A DNA stretch of 64,000 nt from Tubiluchus corallicola. Its lineage: Eukaryota; Priapulida; Priapulimorpha; Priapulimorphida; Tubiluchidae. Under the pieces are notes generated by a model. That model searched no databases. It saw only the letters and a program-made list of their open reading frames with translations, and had not been told where the DNA came from. Positions 11,801-26,800 of this stretch are shown here, one piece after another. The first letter of the stretch is position 1. Each line of letters starts with the position of its first letter. The position numbers and the translations under genes were made by a program. The DNA lies in assembly GCA_030141605.1 (NCBI GenBank), contig JAQGDQ010000001.1, positions 682,001 through 746,000 on the forward strand, written 5' to 3'.

Positions 11801-14800
11801 TTCTGACATTAATACACAACAAACACTTTATTTTTACCCAAGCTCATCTTCAGTCCTCTGTCACATTAGTGTTTAACTGATGCTAATTCGCTAAATCACA
11901 AATAGGTGACCTTTTGACTTTTATCAGTTGAATAGATAGTCTATTTTTCTTTCATTGGGACAACATAAAGAAATGTTGCTTTACATTATTGAGAATGAAC
12001 AATGATGCATGCTCATCTATTATTTTGGTTGCAACCGAAGTAAGCAATATAACAGCTGTTGTATAGCACTTACTTGTACTTCTGGTGTTATCCTCATATG
12101 CAGTGAAATATCAGTGTCAAGGACCAATGCACCTGTATTTTTGTCCAATGCATTTTCGACCAGAACAATTTCTGGATTTTCCACTGCAAATTTTATGTCC
12201 AAGTCACTGGTAGGTGGTTGATCAACTGGAGCAGAAGACTTTTGGGATATGGTACTCTTTTTCTCACTGGGTAGTACAGATTGAGTCGACTTGCTTGGTT
12301 CTGGCAAACCCATAGTGAAAAAGTTGCTCACCGTTAACAGAAAATCTAAAACTAAAAATGGAAATAATATTTTACATTACTCTAAAAAACAAATTAATCT
12401 CTATACATTTTCAACAATAGTTACTATTCTGATGAAAATAACCAACCTCAAGTTTCGTTGCAACTTTTCATGCACTTGATGATAACAATACTAGTAAAAC
12501 ATGACTGTCCTCAAGATGGAACAGACTGCTTGTCCATTTAACAGAAGCGACTGAATATTCATAACAAACTTAGACAAGTTTAATGCAGCATTTTGGGTTG
12601 TGAATAAGTGCTCTATTCAGAACATCTGTAAAACTGCAAAATGATAATGTGTGCTTGCGTACCAAAACCATTCATAAGTCGACATAAAACTATGTTATGA
12701 TGCTTCAAAGTGGAATGTACCAAAAATTTGGTCAAATGTCAATTTTTTGTCTTTTATAAAAATAAATGCTAAATATACTGGACTTTTATATTCTAGCACA
12801 AATTATCAAGAAAATGTTATAAAAATACAAAAAAATTAATTTTATAACCCTGTGCCCACTTTTCTTGTTAGAAACTAGTACTGTAATTGTAAAAAAACTT
12901 GTACTTCAAATTCCGATAGTAACTTGCGGAAACAGACATTTTGCTTCGGGTTTTTTTATGTTACCACGCCCAGACCTTTGTCAGGAAGAGCCATATACTG
13001 GATTTAAACATAACAGCGACCCCAACATTTGTGCGGTCGCTACGGGTTTTGTAAAAATGCGACAAAAAACAATGGCTAACTTTTATAGCAATTTTCTCAA
13101 GGTTATATTTTCCAGTGCACAGCCTGCAGGAGAGTTGAGCTTGGTATCAAAATGATCCACATGAAAAGGAGATTCAAGATATATGAATAATAGAAAAGCT
13201 TAATTGCGGACTTATGAACGGTTTTGTCATGCAAGCACAAAAATGCTGTTAGACCAACTTACCAATGACCAACAATGCACAAACATTCCACATAATGTTT
13301 GTTTACTATCTCTCACTGATAAAAAGCAAATAGGAAGCTTAGCATAAACAAAGATAGAGTATAATAGAATGATGTCACAACAAAAATGCATGTCATACAG
13401 ATTTTCAGCTAGAATTTTACCCCAAAATGAAATTTGGAAGTATCTTATTCATGCAAGCTCTTGCAGACGTTGGGAATAAGGTCATAAAACAGTTCACACA
13501 GCACAAGGGCTTTCATGACCTTTACAATATCAAAATCCAAAAATTGGAATTTCGTACCTCCACAAATATAGAAACTGTGTACTTTTATATCAACAAGCTT
13601 GTTCTCCTGGGTATCCTGAGTAAAGAGAAAATCAATCATGTGGTGCTGATTTCCTGCTTCCTTTATCTTTCTCGCCTCTAACATCCTAGAATTTTTATTT
13701 TATACACGTGAATAAATTGAATGAATTCAAGATTACGCAAGAAAACATATTAAAAGGTGTATTTTTGAATGGGGTAAAGAATTTAAAACCCAGAAGTGAA
13801 ACAACTAGTTGTAACTTGGCACTGTCTTTACCAAAAACAATATTTAAAAAATGTATAATTTAGCAGAAGACACCTAATGATTTTCCAAAAAATACCCTAT
13901 TAAAGCAGCAAAATTCACAAATTGGAATTTTACTATTTATAGTATTTACCTACCCTTTCATGACATTAACACTGCATTAAAATATTTGTCAAATTGTTAT
14001 GCAATACAAATGCATGCAATAATGCAGCACTTAAAGGCTGGTGAAAAAATTATTTTAATAAATAAAAAGCAGAAAAGTGGATACGGCTACTAAAGCATTT
14101 TAAAATAAGTACGAATATTTACTAAAATAGGGTATCAACAGAACAAGCACAAAAATGAACATATCCAATAGTTAGGCATAACATAGTTACCAGTCTATAG
14201 AAAATGGACATAATTTAGTAGGTAGAAGAATTACTAACCTTGTAATTCCTTCTTCTCTTCCAGCTCTGGCATCATCAAGTATGCAGTTGTAAAGAGAAAC
14301 TTTAGCTTTGATAGCATTATCAGACATTACATGTCCTTCTGCTGAAATCACCTGTCAAAAAATATAGAATAAGTATGTACATGACCCAGAACCAACTTCG
14401 ACAAACCAACATACAGAGTTTGACTTTGGGACCGAAGTGTTTTGAGCCAATTAATCAACTGAACCTATTAACCGATGGGTGTAGTATTACTGGTACAGAA
14501 GTGTGAGTCACCAGCTTAGTATGTACTGCAAAGGTTTTAATGAATTTTAGAAACGAAGTAATGCCTAAATTCCTTTGTGCAGTTAAAAATTAGAAAAATA
14601 TTTTAAAATATTAATTTATATAAGTGAATTAACTATAACTTGAAAAGTATACTTTTCTAAATCACACAAATCTGTTTATTGCAAAAGTTATAAAAATTCC
14701 TTCAAAGTTGGCTGCTTCATTTTATCAACGTTGAAACGATAAAAACATTGAAAACCTGTTGTTGTATGATGCACAAATTCTCATAAAATACTTAGTGCTT

Positions 14801-17800
14801 GGTGTGTTTACACTGTTGGTGGAGCACTTGTTTCCCTGCAAGTAGCTTCGTCTGTAGTTTTGCCTAAGTTCCAGCTTACTATCGTGACATATTTACTGTA
14901 CTGTGTGTCCCTGACATAACTGCAACATCTAACTGATAAAACTTTCTGGCAAAGACAGCCAGAGCTTCAAAAGCAAACTGCTAAGCAAGTGATTAAATGT
15001 TTAGCTTCCGGAATTCTTGGGTAACGAGGTTAATTGCAGTGGGCGGGCAGGTCAAAGCAAACCATTAGGCTAGCATGTTGGCATATGATAAACGTTCCTG
15101 CTTACAAACAAAACGGTACTTAACATGATCGTTTCTATGTATATTATAGGACAAAAGCAAACTAAGATGATATAAAAGTCATAAAAGCTTAATAGTCACA
15201 TGAAAGTGTCTTATTAAACATGTAAAGCAAAAATATTGAGTTAATTATGTGGAGTTATTTGAGTCAATTACCGACAGTGTTTATGTACATTTAAATAGAA
15301 GCAGCCTGTATCAGGCGTTTTTGAGTTAATCAAGCGATTGAGTCTATTAACAGTGAGTTTATTAAACGGCATCTACTGTATTACTGAATATCATTGTTGT
15401 TTCTTGAGCGAAGACTATTATTTTGGTATAAATACCATTTTCAATATCAAAAATTGTCAACATTTATACATAAATAATTGTCTGGGCTTATTAAACAACA
15501 TGTTGAATAATTATGTACTAGAAAAAACCAGCTAAAAGGGCTTACATATAATCAGGTTTACTGAAATTACTATAATAATCTAAAATGTGAATATATCTAG
15601 CACAACTTATATTTAGAGTACCTTACCTTTTTAAAAAACCCACACTTAAAAGGTTTACAAATCTTGTCTAATTAAAAATATTACCACAACTAAAATTTGA
15701 TACTACTTCTAAACCTTCATTATATCCATCTTATTAAAATCAGCCACTGCAAGTTTACTTCATGTTTGATTAGGATACTTCGAAGTTTTGCTTTCCATGA
15801 TTTGGCGAATTCTTTGGTAACACAGACAATTAAAATTAGCAAAAGCTCTGAGATAGAGCAAATCCCAGGTACAGAATGTTGTGCGTTTCAGACATGCATT
15901 CACAGTTTCTATGTAATAAGAAGCTAATGCATTATGAACACTCTTAGCTACTCTATGTTGACATTTAAACTTTTTTCACTAGTTTGGCTCCACGGTTATT
16001 ACACAAAATCATACATGCTAGTCTAAAAAGGTATTTAGTGATTATGTATTAAAAATAATTATATTTAAAACATGCAAAATAATAGATAGAGAGAAAAAGG
16101 GGAAAACACGAGAGAACTAAGCAGAAACTGAATAAATGAAAAAATAGTGAATGGAGGAGGGAGGGTGAAAGACAGAGAAGTGCGTCTTAGAATGTAAATT
16201 GAGAAAGCTGATGATATAACAGCACCCTCATGACGATAAACGCTATTGCAGCAAGTTTGGGACAGAATTATCGTTTGTTCATTGCCTTTTCACATAAAAA
16301 CCCATTAGGAAAAAAATAAATAGAGAAAAAGTTCACTTATTTTGAAAATAAGTTTATCAAAAAGGAAAAAGGAAACAAAATCGCCTAACTTAATTGCTCT
16401 TGAAAAACTGCAAGCGACTTACCTGCAACTCAAATTTTGCAAGAGCCTTTGATGGATTTCTCTTTACAATGGTTTCCTGCATTTCTGTATGACCAAAATA
16501 TAAGATGAATCCTAATTTATCAAACTGAAACTTAAACTTGACTTTTTCGTAAACTGATGTTGCAATTGGTACAATTTCTTTAGGTATCGGTTTCACCACT
16601 TTTTCTGCTTTACCTTGCACTTTATTCTGCAAACAAATCAGTAAAAAAGAAATTACAAGATTATAACATTCACGTTACAGCTACTAGCAAAGTCCTAGAC
16701 TGTAATTTGTAAAATATGTACCAAATATTAAGTTCAACAGTCAAAACATGACACTGTGGCCATTGTCGCTATAAAAATCAATTCGCTTTTGCATTGAAAG
16801 CATACAGAACTAGCTATACTTGTTATTTAGCCAAAATTAACATTTTTTACCTCTAAATTTGTTTCTGAAGTGGAGGTTCTGCCCTCCATGATGCTCTTTT
16901 CAACTAATTCTCGCTGAGTCAATTGTGGCTCACCCAACTTTGGTGGCAATGGTGGGGGCTTTTCTTGCAGATTCTCATTTAGTACCTGCAAAGACAAAGA
17001 ACATTATCAAAATATCATAAATATGTATTTTCTAAAAAAATTAAAGTTTACATGATGTACAGCTAATAAAGCATGCAACTTATCAAAGAACATTATACAG
17101 TGTTGTTATTAATCACAAACACTTAATCAGTCTTGCCTTATAAACCATCTACAAAACAACAAAGAAATCGCCTTACCTGCATCATCAGAGTGAAATCCCC
17201 TTGGCACATTGTCATATTCATCATGGTAAGTTGTCCACTAATATCAACTTCTGGTATTGCGTGGTACCACCCCGCAGCAAGATTTCGGCGTAGTTCTAAG
17301 CAAAAGTTGAATGGTTCAACAAGCAAGCTTTCGGCACTCGGACGGCAACAGCTGGCTTCTTTATTCATGTGAGCTCTTGTTACCTTTAATTGGTTTAACT
17401 CAATCAGCATTTTATCAATTATGGCAGGTATTCCGACTTCATTCACTTCATCAGCTAAAACAAAACGGTTGACAATATTCAGCTGTCCAAAATCAACAAG
17501 AAGAGCTTCTTCACAGCTGGAGTTCTGCGGAATAATAATTACTGGTGCTTTCATGTTCAGTTTTAATTGCACCCTTGTTGCCTTCTCGTGAAGATCTGAT
17601 GCGATTTCAGTAGCAGTTTCCATAGCTGCCACACTTGCTTCTGATATCTGCTCAGTGACACTAGCCGGATGGAACTGATCCATATACTGTAGCAAGTCTT
17701 GTACAAACCTGTTGAGGAACACAACGCAAATGCAGCCAACATTCAAAGAAATACTTGTGTCAACTGCATCCATGTTTGAATAACCTGAGCCAGAAGTTAC

Positions 17801-20800
17801 TTTTGAGAAAAGTGCAATAGACACGTTAAAAAGCTCGCCATCCAAAATAGAAACAATTCTTGGGTAAATCGCGTCTGGTGTAGGGTCTGTAACTGTGATA
17901 CCTTTCAAAGAGGCACATACAGCAGTCTTCTCTTTCTGAACAGCAATTTCTGCATTCACTCCACTTACTTTCACTGCAGTAAACGTGCGTTCCCGATTAC
18001 ACAAAACAATCGAAACAGTATCTAAATCAGCTTCTAATTTCACATCAATTATCTCTTCTATACGTTTTCGTCTGACATCAGATAATGAAACAGCTCCAGC
18101 AGACGAAGTTGTCGAAACAAGTTTGACTGTGGATGTACTTTTCTTTGAAGTGGATTGTGTTTGCTCAGCATCTTCCTTCCTTGTACCGTCTTTCTTTGCA
18201 AATGTTTCTGTTAGTTTACTAGAAAAGTCTTCGCCAATCTCCTTGATATGCAACAATGCCTCTTGATGAAGCAAGAGACCAAGGGAAGAAAACTTTACAG
18301 AAATGTTTTGCTCTACATTTTTATACCTGGTTGCAAAATCTGGACCTCGGCGGTCAGCTTTTACATATGTTGCAGCTAACAGTGGACACTCCTGTTCAAC
18401 AGCTGGAGATCCAAGCAGGCAAACTGGGCTGCCAGATTCATCGTTAAACTGCATATGTTGCAAAACGACAGCACCTACGAAAGCATCTGCTTTCATGTCA
18501 AACGACCGCATCTGCAGTTTAGCGCCTACAGAAGTAATACCGAAATACAAAAGCGCTACTTCATTCATATCAACACATTTGGAAATTGTTATATTAAACT
18601 CCTGAAGTTCAAATTTTAATTCAAGATCAGTCAACTGTTCTTTCTTTTCTTTCCAGGATTCTTCATCCTCACCTACTTCTTCAAGAGATGGTTGAAAACC
18701 CTTGGTTATTACACGCTCAGCTTCTCTCTCACTGTCTGCTTGAACTTCTGGAGTATCATCAAAGGGCAATGCTTCCTGAGGTGGAGATTCTGGTAAAGGT
18801 ATGCTGACAGCAAGACACGCTAACTTCTGTAACTTATAGTCAGACACGTTTATCGTAAGAGCTGGCAAATCACCAATAACTCGCATTTTTGGCAAGCGTG
18901 GATCATTCATCACGATCCCCTTATGCAGGTGAATATTCAGATCAAACGGTTGCAAGATATGCATTTTTGAGTTTCCAATATCCCTTACAGACCTCCAGTC
19001 CTCATCTGGTGCTGTGAATATGATCTGGATCTTTGATAAATGGATATCAAACATGTCATAAGAATGTTTCAACAGTTCATCCATTACCTGAAATAAGAAT
19101 AAAACAGAGATTTGCAAAAAATAACATCTATAAGAAATTAGAAAATTTGAAATAATATTATCAATTTATAAGAATAAAATCCACATCAAAAATAAGTTTA
19201 AAAATGATATGGCTTCATGATGTCATTTTTGTAAATCTATTTATGAAGGAAACAAGCTGCTGTACACAAAAATTTTTGTCAGCAAAAGCAATAGTACTAG
19301 TGAAAGATGACATGTCCAATGTGCATACCTCATCAGAACTGCTTTCCTTACGAATTAACATAGGCTCATGCTTCATACTGCTCACGTGGACAGAACCCAA
19401 ATCAACTACAAGATTATGAGCAAAAACTTCCTTATAAAGTCCATTTTCGGGGATAATAAGATGAGACGCCATCATATTTACATCAATATCCACGTATTTC
19501 CGATTTTTTATCGCATCTCTAAGTCCACTTGCCGACATCTCCTAATCAAAATAACAGAATAGTATTAAGTGCAGATCTAAACAACAGTGCAAATAAGAAA
19601 AACCTGGCTGAAAGCTGCTTTAATGCACTTATCACTTTTTCAAAGTGATAATGAAATTTACTTACCCCATGACTGATACCAAAAAATTAACCATTATTCT
19701 TCTTACAGCTATAATTTATTATATTTTGAAATCTGAGTTCTATGTCATAAAAAATAGTAATTAGTAATTATATCAGTATTACTGACAAAGCAAGATTTGC
19801 ATTTTTTCTGATGCCTTCAGAAAAAAAAACAACTGTATAAAAACAATAAAAGACCAACTTTGAATTCAAACCATCTCGGAATTCTCAGAACTGAAAACAC
19901 CAGTGAAATTAATGTTACCACTTATACAATAGGTACTTTAACATACAATATCCTCTAATTGAGAATTTGTTGTTGCAAAGCACAACAATAAATCATCCTT
20001 TATGGAATCAATAAGACAAGCAAAAACGTACTTGTAAATCTTGCAACTGTGTCACTACAGCCGCTTGAATTTTTGCTAAATGCACAGATTCAGGTGGCTC
20101 GAAAAACGCAGCAATCAGATTGATAGTATTGGCATCATAGATGATTTCAGCAGGTCTTGCATCAACACGTACTCTCTGGTCGCATTCGCCATCAAGAGGA
20201 TTGGTTTCAAAGAGAGCTTTTAACAAAGGATGAACAATCTTATCCTGATCAAGATTTTCGGACTTGAAAAGATAAGGCATATGGCCACCGGCAGCAGGAG
20301 CACCGTAGACAGTGAAAGTTTCCATGTTTGTTTCAACCTAAAGGTAATGACAATGTAAGTTAAGAAAAACCAAATAAACAAAAACATGGTCAATTATCTA
20401 ATTTTTATTAAATAAGATACAAAATTACTAACAACAATAAAAAAGAATGGCATGAAAGCTTTATGTTGCAAAAATGATTCACAAGCTATTTTGGTTGGTC
20501 ATATAGAAAACTCTGGTCATATGGAAAGTTCCACTCAATTTCTTCTGTGCAAATAGACATGAATATAAAAGACAAACTTTTGAGGTAGTGCTTCACACAA
20601 TGCCCTGACAATTTTAACAAGTGTATCACTAAGTCACTCATCAAGGAGCTAAATGTTCAACCTCACCTGCCAGCTCAGCAGTTGCTCAGCTAATCAAATC
20701 ATTGCCATACCTTTATGGCCTGTGCAGATGGTCGCTGACCAAAGTCTGCTACAACTGTCTTTAGGACTAGCTTTACAATATGTGCATCCTTCCGTGACAA

Positions 20801-23800
20801 ATCCCGTAGGCAAACAGACAAAGTGTTAAGCCTAAACCTCGCCTTTACTGCTACAAACTCTTTAGGAAATGTTTCATCAACCAGATTCTCACTATAGCCA
20901 ATGGCTTCATACAACTTGGCCTGCAAATAAGCAGAATAATGTGATGTAAATTTAATAATCAACTCACGTAAGACTACATCATGTAACAAATTACTCACGG
21001 CCATCAATTACTGCTTTCCTCATTATGTTTCCTTTAACAAAAGTCATTTTCTTGGTAATTATTAAGGTGAGAATAAAGATTTACAACACATGCAAAGAAT
21101 TACCTCAAATAGCACATTTTCATCTAGAAAACATGAACAGACAGACACAAGATTTAGATCAAGACTTATTTACCCTTTCTTCCACAGTCATTGCTTCACC
21201 AAATTTCTCTGCAATATCTTCAGTTGTAGATTTTACTGCCTTTGCTTCTTTCTTGCCACTACCAAACCAGCCACTGAACCATCCTCCCTTCTTCTCCTCT
21301 TTTGCTTTTATATCTTCCTTCTCAACCTCGAGCCTACAAAAAAAACATTGAGCTACAAACGATCTCTGCATTTTCTTATTTACACTTGTTTATTAAATTT
21401 GTTGAGCTAGACACAGTGTGCTAAACTCAAACTGAAAGTCAGCTGTTGGCACCTCATTCAATGTTTTATGAAATCTGCACCCCCTCCACTAATTCTCAAA
21501 CTAGCACCTTACTAGAAAAACATATTTTGTGAAGACATTCCTCCACTCTAACTCTTGCCATAGCTTTTACACTTTATATAAAGAATTTTTAGGGATGTTA
21601 CTAAGAAATAAAATTTTGATGTTTAACAGGCAATAAATTTTCACAAAGAAAATAAAAATAATTTTCATCCATTGAATTCACTGACTGATGCTTGCATAGT
21701 GAAAACAGTTCTGCACATTAAAGAACTGTAATACACAACCTGATGAGCATTACGTCATTACAGTTTAACTAAGTCTGAAATAACCTTGCTTGGTGCCTCA
21801 TCATAGTTATGTTCAAAATGTCGAGCTCCTGCTCGCACAGGTCCAGTTCTTTTTGCAAGTCGACAGAAACCTTCTTGCTTTGCAACTTCTTCTTAAACAC
21901 TGCCTGGTATTTTTTACATAAACGTCTGCAAGGAAAGCAGAAAAATATGTTAATCATTCTGTAAATTTATATAAAAAATGTGCCAATAAGTGGAGAATAA
22001 CAGTGTAACCAAAACAAGAGAATAGTCAAAATGAAAACCTATTTTTAAATTTAGAACTCGAATTTCTTGTCTCGAATACGTGTAGAACAATAGCTTTTCT
22101 AACAAATTAATAATGCAGTTGTTTATACAGTTATAGATAAAAATAAAGCATTTATCACTATATTATAAGTATTAACAGTATTTTCGGAAGCAACACAACT
22201 CCCTTCATCTGGTTATATTCTACGTGATTAATTTTATGTAACCCCAATGAAGGGAGCAGTGGTTTCCCAAAATATTATTAATAATAATAAACCTTGTTTG
22301 ATTAATAATCTCTTTATTTTTATTATGGATACACAATACCACTCACAAATTTTTTACAGGTGAAGGTGAGAGAAATACTACACCTGTGTTTAATTATTTG
22401 TTCCCAAGAATTTCGAATAGATCGAGGCTTGATATCTTCCTCCATAACTGCGTTCATTGCAAAATGCCACCACATTTTGACATTTTCGCGTAACGGTACC
22501 TGTGGACGATACTTTCTGTACAGCATACTGCGTTGCAACCTCTCCAGGCCTTCTAAAAATTCCATGAGATCTAAGTATTGGTTGCGGTTAAGCCCCAAGG
22601 CTATCTCTTCCAGCACGAGATTCAGTAAAATCTTTGGGATTGAATACCCGCTCTGTCCTGGCTTAGTGTTCAAGGTCAGCTGAGCTGATGAGTTGATTGG
22701 ATTAATAATGTACTGTAAATCAGTCTTATTCTCTGTTGTTCCAATCAAGTGCTTCATAGCTTGTAGCATTTGAGCTCGAGGCATATCGCTCAAACATTTC
22801 GTGTTACTGTTCCAGTATAGAGCTAGTGAATCAAGCTGCACTAGTTTATAGATCATTGTAACTGTTTCCGTGATCACAGATGGCTTCCAGTGTTCGTCAG
22901 TTGTCTGAAAGTTGAGGCTGTGAAGAGTCACACCAAGAGAAAATGGCGATTTGGGGTTGGTGAATTTATCTTCAAAGCGGAAATGAATGTCTCTGGAAAA
23001 TCAGCAGAGCAAAATTACAAAACAGTGAACATTACATAAGCTAAAGAATTTTGTAAAGTGTAGTTGCTCAAAAAGGTTCAAGAAAGGTTGATTCACCTAT
23101 ACAACTTATATAACTTTGCACAAATGTTACTCATAAATTGAAAACAATTTTAGTAGAAAGCTGAATTATACAACACAAAGCAACAATCAGCTATAAGTCA
23201 AAAAATGAATATGTAAGCATGGACATCCAGATTCTGTAACAGCAAATTTTTCTTATTTCATGTTAATCACTATCAGATCTTCAACCATTCAAAAATTTTT
23301 TTGTTTATCACAACGGTTAAATGCAATTTATATATAAGAAATACAGACTTACTGTATAGTAACTTGAAGATTTTTGATCACCTGAGTGGCCAACTTTTCA
23401 GCAAAAGTATCTTGTTTTTCAGGCTTTGTTTCTGATGAGGTAGCTTCAAGTTTTTTAAGCCTTGCATCTTCTATTGCCTAAGAATCAACAAAGATCTAAA
23501 TGTAGTCTGTAGAAAACATAAGCTTTCTCACAAATTTAATTACTAAAATAAAAATTTTACATAGAATTAAAAAAGTTGACTGCAGTAAAATCAACTCGAG
23601 TAGTAATTTGATGTGACGAGGTTTGATTCATTGTACAACACGTGACAAGCAAGATACACATAATGTAATTTTTTAGCCAAGAATCTCCTAATCTCTTATT
23701 GCTTTGCATTAATATGCAAGGCATATTAGTTTTATTCATATATAATAATTGAATATAGTTAATTTTTTATTTTCACAGCCAGTCTACTATTGTTGTCTCA

Positions 23801-26800
23801 CTAATTGTTTCTCTTTTGAATTGGAATAACACGAAAAAACTGAAGCGTAAAGATCTGTCATCGTCTCCTGCCACTTTTTGCACCATATATTCAAGATCAA
23901 GTCAACGTTTTATATTTATTGTAATTTGAAAATGGCACAAGGTAGGTACACCACTTGCATGAAAAGTAGACAGAGTTGCTGCGGGCAGGGCCAGATTATG
24001 ACTATTTGAGGCCCTAACCTAACGTAATTATGAGGCCCCTTCAGACGTAATATTTTTACTCGTGATAAATTTTAGCGACATTTACATAGCTTGAAGTAAA
24101 CTTATCACAAATTCTTTAAATAAACTAGAACAGCTATCATTAGTTTGTCAATAAAAACATTCTTTATGAAATACAACTATTTTACTGTTTATTGCAAACC
24201 AAATTAGAAAATGTAACAGGTTGTCCACATAGTCATTCAGACAGCTGTTAGTGTTAAAAGATGGTGAGATGGTGATGGCACCTAGAATGACAGTGAAATT
24301 TGAATGTTATTCGAGTCTGACAATATCAAGTTGGTCTTGATTTTCGTCAGTGTCGGTCGTCATTATCGGAATGAATAGCCAGTAATAATGTACAGAAGTG
24401 ACTCAGCTAGAAGAACCCATTTAAAGCGGGTGCTAAACCATGTGCTGTCACTAAAGTCAACAAATTATTAACAAGAAGCAAATGGATATATTTTGTTAGT
24501 GCCACAGTGCCAAAATTTACACACGTTTTTATAGGCTTGTACTGGGAAATGTACAAGAACTTGTGCCTGTACTGTGACAACTAACCTGCAAAAGCGCAAT
24601 AGTGCTTTGACACCTACTCTTTCTACACATTTTCTAATTTGGTACAAGAAGAAAATTTATCCAGTAACCAAACATACTTGGCGTTATCCATTAAATGTTA
24701 AATATAATTTAAAAATTGATTAGCGTTTCCGCTGATAATTCCCAAATAATTCTAACTTTTGTTTTTTTGCCGAAGTTTTTCTTTGATTTTGCTTTCTCAT
24801 CACAGCACATGCTAAAACGAAGGTGTAACCATAGCCTGTGAGAAAAGCTATATCCCTTTACTGAGAACCTCCTCTTGTTCTTATTTATTTCAGTAACTTA
24901 CCTGCAATTGCTTTTGCTTAGCCTCCAAAGCATATTTCTCTTCTTTTTCTGCATCATACTTCACCCCCTTATTAGGCACAACTAGAACATTTCTAAAAAA
25001 ATGCCATTATTTAGTATTATATATGTGAGTGACATTATACAGGCAGTAATGTTGTACAACAGTAACATTGCTATTTAGTATATTATAGTATAAATATAAT
25101 TCTCATTTAATGCTTCCAAATTTTGCAAGTTAATTAATAGGTACTTTAGTGCAGAATGAATTACAAGTTTTTTGTCAAAATAATGTTCACCGTGACAGTA
25201 GGTGCATTGTCATTTAACCCCACACACAAAAATGCTATCTTTATTAAATTTAAATGTTGTTTTTTAAGAAATCTGGCAGGTATAGTTAAAACTATGTATT
25301 AGCAAATTAAACAATATAAGAAAATGTATTTATAGACCATTCTACCAAACAACTATAAACTAACAATAACAAATGCATTTCCCTACCCGCTGCCTATAAT
25401 AAACAAATAATCTACAGACATACAAACGATTATATGATAGCATACTGTTATACAAAATCTGATTATTTGATAACTTACCAAATTTGCAGTTGATAGCTTA
25501 CTAAATTTGCAGTTCGAAACTGCAGGCATGTGCAGACATAATACCTACTAGTTTATATTAAATACACATAAATGTAACAGTATTGCAGTAATTTTTACAC
25601 AGTCATTCTAGCAAAGTTAAATAGTCTACTCACAACCCCTCAATTGTTGCTACAACTGGTGCAGTATACAGGTTCTTCCATGGTATTTTCAAAGTCAACT
25701 TGGTAAAACTGCCTGATAACAACTTTACAGGTAGATCCAGATCATCCAAAGCACTGTCCTACAAATATTTAAAAAATTCAGAATTAAGGTATTTGTCATG
25801 TTTTTTATATTCTCTAATTTGTGTTCATTCAAAATGGTCATATAATTTATTGATGTTCAAGCTTTTTATAACATCACTTTCTGCAACTTTCACTATTTTG
25901 CATCCATATTTATTATTTTTATTCTTTATTTTTTTTAAAAAAATGTTGTAAAGAATTATTGCTTTAATAATTTCTTAGCTCCCTATTGGATTTGAACTCC
26001 GCCGGCTGCTGAAAGACCTTGCATACTTGTTGAACCAAAGACCAGCAGTATTTCAACTTTCTACATGTAAAAATGACAGGTACACATCAGTCTTGGAGAA
26101 AGTGGCATTTGCATTAGTGGCAAAAGCGAAATTTTACTTGCCTATGGTTACTTTTTATATAAGCTTATTTTTTAAATTTTCAGAGTCATCTCTGTAGAGC
26201 TAAGTGGCACTGTAAAGACTACACATCCTGGGAAGTTCACATATGAAGATATTTGGAGAATGGAACTTTGAAGTTTTTATTTATTTTAGAATTTTTCATT
26301 GAGAAAGGCAAGAGACCTAGATTGGTACTTAAATTTCGCCCTAAGCTCAAAAACCTAATCTTTGTTCCAGACCCAAAACAAACATGAAATTGTTAAAACT
26401 GCACCTTTTTACTTGACTGTATTGTTTAGCGGAAACCGCTTATTAAGCAAAATTACATGATGATATTTGTAATGAGATAATTAAGTAGACTGATTACATT
26501 CATATAACAATAGTTTTTGGCCTACTACATACTTATAATAATAAACAGCTTAGCTACATTTTAGTAAGATGAAATTAGTAGAAAATACGACAAATGTATC
26601 TGCTTGAAACTACAACATAAATTAAGCATTTATAATAGTATGTGATATAACAATAGATCATATCTAGTGTGGTGTTTTTGCCTTGTTTAAAACCCACCTA
26701 ACCTTTGCTACAATAAATAATGCCTTCGCTGGAAGCGGATGTTTGTTTACAAAAACTAACTATACAACCCGCCGATAGAGGGCGCGCAACAAGGAATCAC

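Noticed and set aside
13445-13557. Extension of VPS13 exon 15 to its stop
   Set aside because: The donor at 13557 joined to the acceptor above 12351 gives [13 protein letters not shown], which matches the family; the extension does not.
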